Positions 1-5,520 of a stretch of 6,958 nt of DNA are shown piece by piece; the first letter of the stretch is position 1, and each line of letters begins with the position of its first letter. The stretch comes from Akkermansiaceae bacterium (GTDB lineage: Bacteria; Verrucomicrobiota; Verrucomicrobiia; Verrucomicrobiales; Akkermansiaceae), in NCBI GenBank assembly GCA_023300205.1, contig JALZVD010000052.1:1-6958 (forward strand), read 5' to 3'. The position numbers were made by a program, and so were the translations under genes. Under the pieces are notes generated by a model. The model saw nothing but the letters and a program-made list of their open reading frames with translations. It ran no database searches and was not told where the DNA came from.

Positions 1-128
1 CAGATGCGGGGGGGAGGCCTGCGTGGCAGGTGCTGGAGGCTGAGTTAAGACGGCTAGGGGAGCTTTGTGGGCGAGATATTTATGGTGAACTTAGTGCTGA
101 GGAGGTGGAGTGGGTGATTGAAGATTAA
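1..128 (+). CDS. 3' end of an unidentified protein-coding gene (partial)
   Basis: A frame is open from base 3 to a TAA at 126-128, giving about 41 C-terminal residues. The peptide is rich in Leu, Glu and Arg, looks helical, and ends in an acidic tail (EEVEWVIED). It contains no stop and has normal-looking composition, and it abuts a convergent gene exactly at its stop, so I take it as the end of a real gene entering from the left. I do not recognise the family, and the tail is too short to assign a function. The stop overlaps the TAA of the convergent transpeptidase-like gene inside the tetranucleotide TTAA at 125-128, so no room is left for a terminator between them. A run of seven G at 8-14 lies inside the frame (Ala-Gly-Gly-Arg codons). 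Confidence 0.55.
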   Translation, partial: DAGGRPAWQVLEAELRRLGELCGRDIYGELSAEEVEWVIED

Positions 129-877
129 GGTAGTTTCCAGGTGGCTTTGTATTTTTTATAATCAGCTGAGGTGAGTAGGACGTAGACTGGTTTTTTATTT
201 GGGTCAGTTTTTGAGATTAAGTTTTTGAGTAGGTCTGCTTGCATGGTGGTGCATCCGGCTGTTGCTTTGGAGCCGGCAGCGCGCCAGATGTGAAAGAAGA
301 TGGAGCTTCCTGCATTAGGGATGGCGGGCTTTTTAGCGGTTCCTTCGTTGTGAGCGATGAAGAGTTTGAGCGAGTGGGCGTAGTCGTCTTGGCGCATTTG
401 AGCTTTTTTTTCCCATGTTGTTTTAGGTTGATGTGAGATGAGTAGGTGCCTGTTATAGTATGGGGAGCTAGGGTCCTCTACCCAGAGGTCTTTGGTTGTG
501 ATTTGCTTATAGGGTAGGGTTGAGATTTTGTTGATGGAGGGAGCGTAGCCGAATGCGAATCCTGATTCAGAGCCAATTCTGAAAATGCCAGCAGGAGAGC
601 GACCGTCACCTTCTTTTTTGCTGATTCCGGCGAGATTCTTGGGGTGGAGGCCAATGCCCCAGGCTAGTCCGTTCCTGCCGAGTCTGCCTTTCCACGATTT
701 ACTGGTCTGTTGCCAGGTGTTGTTGTTTTTTTCAAATATTGAAAGGGTGACATGGGATGAATTTTTCTCTGGAGCGATTCCGATTATGAGTTGGCGAGTG
801 TTCTCAGGCAGTTGAGCGTAGGCGATAGCTGATGTGAGAATGGATGCGAATAATGAGAGTAAGGGTAGGTTTTTCAT
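125..877 (-). CDS. Secreted L,D-transpeptidase-like (YkuD-fold) family protein
   Basis: This 250-residue protein starts with a signal peptide (basic Lys2, hydrophobic stretch to about 20, likely cleavage after AYA at 21). The rest resembles the L,D-transpeptidase catalytic (YkuD/ErfK) family. A GDGRSPAGIF block at 90-99 matches the usual glycine/proline motif, and FFHIWR (His196) is followed by the catalytic-type T-A-G-C-T-T motif with Cys209. In this family the Cys attacks peptidoglycan stem peptides to make 3-3 cross-links or attach proteins. That activity here is inferred from the motif. I see no LysM or peptidoglycan-binding domain, so it is a single-domain exported form that would act in the periplasm. 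The ATG at 875-877 directly precedes the signal peptide and has no Shine-Dalgarno site. It is divergent from the lipoprotein gene on its right and overlaps stop-to-stop with the gene on its left. It could also be a catalytically specialised or amidase-like member of the fold. Confidence 0.85.
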   Translation of the reverse strand: MKNLPLLSLFASILTSAIAYAQLPENTRQLIIGIAPEKNSSHVTLSIFEKNNNTWQQTSKSWKGRLGRNGLAWGIGLHPKNLAGISKKEGDGRSPAGIFRIGSESGFAFGYAPSINKISTLPYKQITTKDLWVEDPSSPYYNRHLLISHQPKTTWEKKAQMRQDDYAHSLKLFIAHNEGTAKKPAIPNAGSSIFFHIWRAAGSKATAGCTTMQADLLKNLISKTDPNKKPVYVLLTSADYKKYKATWKLP

Positions 878-898
878 GAGGTGATATTTAGATGCGGA

Positions 899-927
899 AA
901 TGTAATCGAGATCTAATCTGCTAGCAA
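899..927 (-). promoter_or_regulatory. Possible sigma70-type promoter for the L,D-transpeptidase-like gene
   Basis: Read on the - strand, a TTGCTA (922-927; 4 of 6 match to TTGACA) is followed after exactly 17 bp by TACATT (899-904; 4 of 6 match to TATAAT). The start codon lies about 21 bp downstream of the -10 element. The spacing and position fit, but both hexamers are imperfect and a chance match is quite possible. I found no comparable pair for the divergent lipoprotein gene. Confidence 0.25.
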
Positions 928-1015
928 ACGGAATTGGATGCTGAGGTATTTAGTGATGGTTAACTTTTAAAGGTTGCACGAAGGGAGCGATTCGCGTAAG
1001 TGTTGTATATCAACT

Positions 1016-1351
1016 ATGAAAACAATTTTTTATACTCCCATTTACTGTTCTCTTGTGCTGATATTGAATTCCTGCGGTACTTCTCCTGATGTTGAAGAGT
1101 CTGAGGTTCATCAGCCTATTACTCAACCTTCCGAATATGTAGAAGCGCCAATTGAAGAACCTGTTTCGATGAATCAAGCGGCGATTCCACTAAACTCTGC
1201 TATGCCTATTGCTGTGCGAGTGGCTGGAAGACCTGGATTTGTTTTTAATCCTTATAATCAGAATATGGTTGAGGTGGATGGTATGAGCTCAGGGACTAAG
1301 GTACGCGATCCTCAAGATCCAGATTCTAGCCACATCTTTGTGGTTCCATAG
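1016..1351 (+). CDS. Small putative lipoprotein with conserved-looking C-terminal motif
   Basis: This is a 111-residue protein. The frame stays open upstream to a TTG at 974, but the ATG at 1016 is preferred because it starts directly on a lipoprotein signal peptide: Lys2, a hydrophobic core, then the lipobox L17-N-S-C20, with Cys20 as the predicted lipid-modified residue. Residues 22-60 form an acidic, proline- and glutamate-rich linker. The C-terminal part has GRPGFVFNPY at 71-80, then G89-x-x-S-G93-x4-D98-P99 and a final F-V-V-P. A related pattern ends the convergent lipoprotein gene at 1445-1789. I recall similar short proteins from Verrucomicrobiota, but no function is known to me. It is probably membrane-anchored in the envelope. 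No Shine-Dalgarno site lies at usable distance. Unlike most of the window, C slightly exceeds G on the + strand here. Confidence 0.8.
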   Translation: MKTIFYTPIYCSLVLILNSCGTSPDVEESEVHQPITQPSEYVEAPIEEPVSMNQAAIPLNSAMPIAVRVAGRPGFVFNPYNQNMVEVDGMSSGTKVRDPQDPDSSHIFVVP

Positions 1352-1381
1352 ATTTTTAGTACATTGATTTTATAAAATTTA

Positions 1382-1415
1382 AAAAGCCTACTAGGATGAT
1401 TCCGAGTAGGCTTTT
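1382..1415. terminator. Bidirectional intrinsic terminator between convergent lipoprotein genes
   Basis: AAAAGCCTACT (1382-1392) and AGTAGGCTTTT (1405-1415) form a perfect 11-bp inverted repeat around a 12-base loop. The loop itself can add a GGA/TCC pairing. Because the stem ends in A/T tracts, the transcript has a U-run after the hairpin in both directions, so it can end the + strand gene stopping at 1351 and the - strand gene stopping at 1445. An additional 12-bp AT palindrome (ATTTTATAAAAT, 1367-1378) lies just to its left. Confidence 0.88.
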
Positions 1416-1444
1416 CATTTGCTATTAAAAGATTAGGGGTAGTA

Positions 1445-1789
1445 TTATGGGAGCTTGAATGTCTTCATTGTGCTATTGTCTGGTTTTCCTGTATTTGGAT
1501 TATTTTGAATGGTTGAGGGGTCTCCAGCGAGTTGGCCACTTTTAAAGCCTTTAGCAACGATAGGATTATGTGGTGGGAATGGGCTAATGTAATGATCTTT
1601 TATCGTCTGACCTGTGGTAGGGTTGATCATTCTTTTTGCTACAGGATTAAGAGGGAGTTTAGCAATGGGTGCTGGGGTAGCAATTGTTGCAGGTGTTTCC
1701 GGAAATATAGATTTTAGACCGTCCGCGCATGAGGAGGAGAGAATAACAGCTGAGGTTATTATTAATGAGGAGATTGTTTTTTTAATCAT
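1445..1789 (-). CDS. Small putative lipoprotein, second with the C-terminal G-x-x-S-G-x4-D-P motif
   Basis: This is a 114-residue protein. Lys3-Lys4 and a hydrophobic core lead to LSSSC with Cys21 as the likely lipidation site. The lipobox is imperfect, because the -3 residue is Ser and the Leu sits one place further out. Residues 30-50 form a Pro/Thr/Ala-rich linker. Then come INPTTG (55-60), a proline-rich stretch, and G81-x-x-S-G85-x4-D90-P91, with a terminal F-K-L-P. The G, S-G and D-P spacings are identical to those in the convergent lipoprotein gene at 1016-1351, although overall similarity is low. I infer an envelope lipoprotein, possibly a distant paralogue of its neighbour. Function is unknown. 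The gene lies 108 bp downstream of the HpnD-like gene in the same direction and probably has its own promoter. There is no Shine-Dalgarno site before the ATG at 1787-1789. Confidence 0.75.
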   Translation of the reverse strand: MIKKTISSLIITSAVILSSSCADGLKSIFPETPATIATPAPIAKLPLNPVAKRMINPTTGQTIKDHYISPFPPHNPIVAKGFKSGQLAGDPSTIQNNPNTGKPDNSTMKTFKLP

Positions 1790-1897
1790 GTTGAAGTGTT
1801 GAGTTTGGGATGGCGTTGATCAAGAGGATTTTTGTGGAATCTTCAGAGTTTGGAGATTCTCCATGGTTATTTTTTAAAGGTTAGGGAGGTAGATTGT

Positions 1898-2728
1898 TTA
1901 TAGACCTGCTAGAGAGGTGAGGAGTAGCCAGACTTTCTTAGGCTTGGATAGGGTGTAGCGCTGGTGGAAGACTTGGAAGTTATTAGCCTGCATTTTTTTA
2001 AGTATGCCGTGGTAGATCTTGCGCATGGCTTCTGATGAGCGGAGGGCTTTGGCGTCTTGTTGATGGAAGCTTTTTTCTGCTTCTAGGTAATAGTGTTCTG
2101 CTCGTTCTGAGATGTATTGCATCATGGCGATGAATCTGCCGTCGTGGACTCTGCCTACGAGGTCGCGCTCTGAGTATTGGAAGCGGATCATGTCGTTCTC
2201 TGGGATGTAGATGCGGAGGTTATCTGATAGGTCTTCGCCGACATCGCGGAGGATGTTGGTGAGTTGGAGTGCGTGGCCTAGATTTACTGCGTATTTTACT
2301 GAGTCTGGATGCTGGCAGCCGAAGATATTGATAGAGATGAGTCCTACGCATGATGCGACTTGGTAGGTGTATTTCTTAAGGTCTTGCCATTCTGCGAAGC
2401 GTCTGGATGGCTGAAGGTCTGAGTGGCAACCTGCAATGAGGTCTAGAAAGAGCTGGTTGTCTATCTGGTAGCGGTCTCGTATTTCTAGGATGTCTTGCTG
2501 TGGCTTGGTGAGGGATGAGTGAGGTGGCTGAGAGAAGCATTCTTTCCAGGATTGGAGGCCCTCTGTTTTTTCATCTATGGGGATGTCTGGGCTATCTGCT
2601 AGGTCATCAACGATTCTGCAGAATGCGTAGAGGCTAATCATGTCATTGCGACGTTGTTTAGGGAGGCAAGCAAATGCAAAAGCTAAGTTAGATTTGGCAT
2701 TTTTGGTGATGAGCTTGGCTTCTGACAT
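1898..2728 (-). CDS. hpnD: Squalene/phytoene synthase family protein, presqualene diphosphate synthase (HpnD)-like
   Basis: This is a 276-residue all-helical prenyl synthase, the normal length for the family. The first aspartate-rich motif is YAFCRIVDDLAD (34-45, Asp41-Asp42-Asp45). The second is NILRDVGED (158-166, Asp162 and Asp166). Both would bind Mg2+ and diphosphate during head-to-head coupling of two farnesyl diphosphates. The YAFCRxVDD form resembles HpnD (presqualene diphosphate synthase) more than HpnC, whose motif is usually YRFARxADD. A C30 dehydrosqualene synthase (CrtM type) remains possible. Where the family often has YCxRVAG, this protein has YTYQVAS at 120-126. The product would feed squalene, hopanoid or C30 carotenoid synthesis at the membrane. 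HpnC and HpnE partners are not in the window. The start at 2726-2728 lies 11 bp after the lepB stop, so co-transcription is likely. There is no Shine-Dalgarno site and no convincing terminator downstream. Confidence 0.88.
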   Translation of the reverse strand: MSEAKLITKNAKSNLAFAFACLPKQRRNDMISLYAFCRIVDDLADSPDIPIDEKTEGLQSWKECFSQPPHSSLTKPQQDILEIRDRYQIDNQLFLDLIAGCHSDLQPSRRFAEWQDLKKYTYQVASCVGLISINIFGCQHPDSVKYAVNLGHALQLTNILRDVGEDLSDNLRIYIPENDMIRFQYSERDLVGRVHDGRFIAMMQYISERAEHYYLEAEKSFHQQDAKALRSSEAMRKIYHGILKKMQANNFQVFHQRYTLSKPKKVWLLLTSLAGL

Positions 2729-2739
2729 GGTTTGATCGA

Positions 2740-4014
2740 TTATTTTATTTTACCCCAGTGTCCGCTACCAAATGGCCAGAGTGAGAGAAATGCGGGGCCG
2801 GCTACGTTGTATTCTTTTACTGATCCCCAGACGCGCGAGTCTGATGATTTGTATGAGTTGTCACCCATAGCCCAGTATTCTGAGAGGCCGGTGGATGGTC
2901 TGTAAGCGAGTTCTTTGTCGGTGATGCCCATGAATTTATAGCCATTGAATCCGTCTTTAAGTGACTGAACTTTTAAAATGCCTGGATCTGTAGCATTCTG
3001 GCCGTCTCTGACGATGATTCCTCCGTCTGGGTAGTCAGGGTTTTGATGTTGAGTTGGTTGAATACTGATGTGCTGTCCTGGGGTGGCGATGAGGCGCTTG
3101 ATGTAGTGAGATGGAGGAGTCTTACTTCTTCTGTTCTGTTCTTCGATGTGTTTGATTCCACGGGTGTCGAACACAAAGACTTCATTTTGCTTGGGGCTTC
3201 TGAAATGGTAGGAGACTTTATCTACTAGGATGAGGTCACCAGATTCTGTGTAGCCTTCAAGGACTTTGGTTCCACCGGCGATGTTGTATTGGCTATAGAA
3301 TGGGACTCTGGATCTTGGTGATGTTTCACTTTTGAAGTAAACGTCTGCACGGTCATCGATAGAGATGTGTTTGAGCTTGTCCCAGATCGTGGGGTTTTGT
3401 TTTTTGATGAGGCTATCGTAGAATTTAGTGAGTCCGGCTTGCTCAAGTGATGTTGCTGATCCTGAGAATGTTTCTACTTGGCCATTTGAGAAGATGACTC
3501 TGACGCGAGGGAAGAAGTGCATGAACTGGTAGTCTTGGATGGCGGTGATTCTGGAGTCACCTTTGGCAGTGAGTGAGAAGTAGTTTCGTCCGTGTGTGGC
3601 TTGTTGAGCGAGGCGAAGGGGTAGGGCTGGCCAGTCTTTTTCAACTAGTGCTCCACCTGTGATTCCGTTGAGAGCGGGGTACATGGAGTTGGTGGGGATA
3701 CGGAATGGCTGGAGAAGGTATGCGCGGACTCCGAGGGCGACGACGATAGCGACGAAGAAGACTTCAATATTTTCTTGGAATGCATTGGGGGTGCGATACT
3801 TAGGGAGTGCGTGTTGGCAGGTTTTTTCTAGTAGCTTGCTTGCTTCTTGAGCGGCGGCTTGATCACTGGCGCTGATGGCTGATTTGAGGTCAGCTCTACG
3901 TGATTCAATTTCTTCAATACGATCAGTTTCGAGTAAGTCTCGTTTGTAGTTGAGAAATTTGAGAGCGCCTTTGTGGAGGAGTAGGGCTTGTTTTTTCCAT
4001 TTTGGTTTAAACAT
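2740..4014 (-). CDS. lepB: Signal peptidase I with long N-terminal region and large insert
   Basis: This is a 424-residue membrane serine protease that removes signal peptides from exported proteins. Residues 1-80 are charged and partly coiled-coil-like (about 24-66), presumably cytoplasmic. One membrane segment lies at about 84-103. Catalytic Ser110 is in P-T-N-S-M-Y-P (box B), G259-D-L-I-L-V-D-K266 is box C, Lys306 in Y-I-K-R-L-I-A-T-P-G is the general base (box D), and G384-D-N ... S391-D-S-R-x-x-G397 is box E. All catalytic elements are intact. Boxes B and C, which are almost adjacent in classical enzymes, are separated here by about 145 residues (roughly 114-258), an insert of unknown role that makes the protein much longer than typical forms. 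It is the first gene of a probable pair with the HpnD-like gene. The ATG at 4012-4014 follows a 242-bp divergent intergenic region and lacks a Shine-Dalgarno site. Confidence 0.95.
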   Translation of the reverse strand: MFKPKWKKQALLLHKGALKFLNYKRDLLETDRIEEIESRRADLKSAISASDQAAAQEASKLLEKTCQHALPKYRTPNAFQENIEVFFVAIVVALGVRAYLLQPFRIPTNSMYPALNGITGGALVEKDWPALPLRLAQQATHGRNYFSLTAKGDSRITAIQDYQFMHFFPRVRVIFSNGQVETFSGSATSLEQAGLTKFYDSLIKKQNPTIWDKLKHISIDDRADVYFKSETSPRSRVPFYSQYNIAGGTKVLEGYTESGDLILVDKVSYHFRSPKQNEVFVFDTRGIKHIEEQNRRSKTPPSHYIKRLIATPGQHISIQPTQHQNPDYPDGGIIVRDGQNATDPGILKVQSLKDGFNGYKFMGITDKELAYRPSTGLSEYWAMGDNSYKSSDSRVWGSVKEYNVAGPAFLSLWPFGSGHWGKIK

Positions 4015-4256
4015 TATTTTGAATCACTTGGTTAGTTCTGCACGAGAGTGGTGGTGATGAGGTGAGATTGCCAGAATATTTTGAGGTAATTTAGGTTAGA
4101 AATGTGGATGAGCTAGTTTAAGGTGGGGATATTTTCTAAAAAGAGGGCTTTACGTAAGAGAGAATTGTGGCATAGCTGTGTTGCTCCATTACTAATTTAC
4201 AAAGAAATAACTGGTGATGAGTGAGCGGATAAAACTAAAATTTAGAATATAATATT
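4015..4256. other. Divergent intergenic region between lepB and the DUF6941-like gene
   Basis: These 242 bp should carry the promoters for both the - strand lepB pair and the + strand cluster. The right end is very AT-rich. I see an 8-bp palindrome TTACGTAA (at about 4149-4156) and a consensus TATAAT at 4248-4253, but no clear -35/-10 pair for lepB, no strong hairpin and no convincing small gene. Confidence 0.5.
4248..4253 (+). promoter_or_regulatory. Consensus TATAAT just upstream of the DUF6941-like start codon
   Basis: A perfect -10 hexamer ends 3 bases before the ATG at 4257. If used, transcription would begin at or just inside the start codon, which would imply a leaderless mRNA. No -35 match lies at the proper distance (4225-4230 reads GCGGAT). 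The surrounding sequence is AT-rich, so chance is a fair alternative. Confidence 0.3.
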
Positions 4257-4673
4257 ATGGATATACAAATAGCAACTCTTTGTGACTTCGCGGCGGACTA
4301 TAACGGGAAGATGGTAATTACTGGAACATTTGATACGCTTGCTGGTAAGGCGATGCCTCTTGTACACCCTACATGTGTGCTGGCTATGCGCTTGTGCATC
4401 ACTCCTGAAGATACAGGAAGTCATACGTTCTCAGTAAATATCATTGATGCGGATGGAAATTCAATTGATGAGAAGATGCCGATCGAGGCGGATATGCCTA
4501 TTGAGCTACCTGAGAATGTACCTTTCATGACACGTAACCTTATCCTTAATCTTCAGGGTCTTAAGTTCCCAGAGGATGGTGTTTATTCTATCGATATTAG
4601 TGTGGATGAGGAGCTTGTTTCTCGTATACCTCTCCGTATTGTTGAGATGGATGAAAGTGGTAAGCCCACTTAG
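4257..4673 (+). CDS. DUF6941-like small protein of unknown function
   Basis: This 138-residue protein has no signal peptide or membrane segment, so it is probably cytoplasmic. The opening I-A-T-L-C-D-F-A, the G-K-M-V-I-T-G-T-F-D block (17-26), an H-P block near residue 37, the N-L-Q-G-L-K-F-P block (98-105) and the closing beta-rich D-E-E-L-V-S-R-I-P pattern match my memory of the DUF6941 family. That family is made of small, mostly beta-strand proteins beginning with a 'gkl-xx-GtF' segment. No biochemical role is known to me. The ATG at 4257 is fixed by the conserved N-terminal start; no Shine-Dalgarno site precedes it. Tandem stops (TAG TAA) end it. Codon choice differs from its neighbours: all four Arg codons are CGT or CGC, Leu is mostly CTT, and TTC is preferred for Phe. 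It lies 35 bp before the dehydrogenase gene and is likely the first gene of that cluster. Confidence 0.85.
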   Translation: MDIQIATLCDFAADYNGKMVITGTFDTLAGKAMPLVHPTCVLAMRLCITPEDTGSHTFSVNIIDADGNSIDEKMPIEADMPIELPENVPFMTRNLILNLQGLKFPEDGVYSIDISVDEELVSRIPLRIVEMDESGKPT

Positions 4674-4708
4674 TAAGGCGAATTTTTGAATACAATGAAC
4701 CACAAGTA

Positions 4709-5518
4709 ATGATGAGTGAATGTGATGAGTCATTTTATGATTCTGTGCTCATTACTGGTGCCTCTGGAGGTATTGGTGAAGAGTTTGCTCGTCAGCTTGT
4801 GTTCCGTTGCCGGCAAATGATTTTGGTGGCGAGGCGGGAAGATAGGTTGATTGATCTTGCTGCTGAATTGCGGAGAGAGAATCCAGGTTTGGAGGTTGTT
4901 ATCTTTGTGGTGGATCTGACTTTTTCTGATGAGCGAGAGAAGTTACTGAGGGAGTTACTGAATGATGGAGTTAATCCTGATTTACTGATTAATAATGCAG
5001 GGATGGGGGATTATAGGAGGGTTGCTGATTCTGAGTGGGATAAAACGGATGATATGATGCAGGTGAATATGACAGCATTGACTCATCTGACTCATAGTCT
5101 GGTTCCACAGATGCGAGAGCGTGGGAGCGGGGCGATACTTAATGTGAGTTCTCTGGCTAGTCTTTTGGCAATGCCTGAATTCGCTGTGTATGCGGCGACT
5201 AAGGCTTATGTGACGAGTTTTTCTGAGGCTTTAAGATTAGAGCTTAAAGCTGATAATATTTCTGTGATGGCATTGTGTCCTGGGCCGGTGCGAACGGAGT
5301 TTGGTTCTGTGGCAATGCCTGCAGATGCGAAGGAACTACCAGGTAGAGATGCATTTTATGTGGATAAATCTGATGTGGTTAGTCAGGCTTTGACTGGTCT
5401 ACGCCGTCAGAAAGCGCGGGTTTATCCAGGTTGGAAAGTGAGGCTTGTAGCAGCGGGTATTTCACTGCTTCCATTGGCTGCGATACGCTTGTTAATGAGT
5501 AGGCGTGTGAGTGATTAG
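4709..5518 (+). CDS. Short-chain dehydrogenase/reductase (classical SDR)
   Basis: This 269-residue Rossmann-fold oxidoreductase carries the complete classical SDR signature: T16-G-A-S-G-G-I-G23 for the dinucleotide, N95-N-A-G98, Asn120, the catalytic Ser in N-V-S-S (147-148), Y161-A-A-T-K165, and P191-G-P-V-R-T. The basic A-R-R-E-D-R-L at 41-47 after the second strand suggests NADP(H) preference. It resembles the DltE/YqjQ-like group (COG0300 type), and the substrate cannot be inferred. The C-terminal segment at about 246-263 is hydrophobic and may contact a membrane. Two ATGs in tandem (4709 and 4712) can serve as start, and neither has a Shine-Dalgarno site. A 4-codon frame (ATG at 4695) ends in a TAATG overlap with the first of them. 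The apaG gene begins 2 bp after the stop, so the two are almost certainly co-transcribed. Confidence 0.93.
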   Translation: MMSECDESFYDSVLITGASGGIGEEFARQLVFRCRQMILVARREDRLIDLAAELRRENPGLEVVIFVVDLTFSDEREKLLRELLNDGVNPDLLINNAGMGDYRRVADSEWDKTDDMMQVNMTALTHLTHSLVPQMRERGSGAILNVSSLASLLAMPEFAVYAATKAYVTSFSEALRLELKADNISVMALCPGPVRTEFGSVAMPADAKELPGRDAFYVDKSDVVSQALTGLRRQKARVYPGWKVRLVAAGISLLPLAAIRLLMSRRVSD

Positions 5519-5520
5519 AA

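Noticed and set aside
8..14. Run of seven G in the left partial gene as a phase-variable tract
   Set aside because: Seven is short for slippage-based switching, and it encodes ordinary Ala-Gly-Gly codons in a G-rich strand.
239..815. Open frames on the + strand opposite the transpeptidase-like gene
   Set aside because: They are shadows of a gene with clear signal peptide and catalytic motifs on the other strand, and their peptides show no family features.
974..1011. TTGCAC with downstream TATATC as a promoter for the + strand lipoprotein
   Set aside because: Spacing is 26 bp, far from 16-18. The hexamer at the correct spacing (TAAGTG) matches poorly.
974..1015. TTG start at 974 for the + strand lipoprotein
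   Set aside because: It adds 14 polar residues before a clean lipoprotein signal peptide. The ATG at 1016 places Lys2 and the lipobox correctly.
1836..1863. Hairpin (GAATCT/AGATTC, plus the alternative palindrome TGGAGATTCTCCA) as a terminator for the HpnD-like gene
   Set aside because: Only 6 bp pair around an 11-base loop, and the - strand transcript has no U-run after it. The two possible folds also compete.
2973..3850. Additional frames on both strands inside lepB
   Set aside because: All fall within the intact signal peptidase frame and have low-complexity Ser/Thr-rich or irregular composition typical of shadow frames.
4136..4189. 17-residue - strand frame starting at an ATG in the lepB upstream region
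   Set aside because: Very short, with no recognisable composition or start signal. It looks like chance in intergenic DNA.
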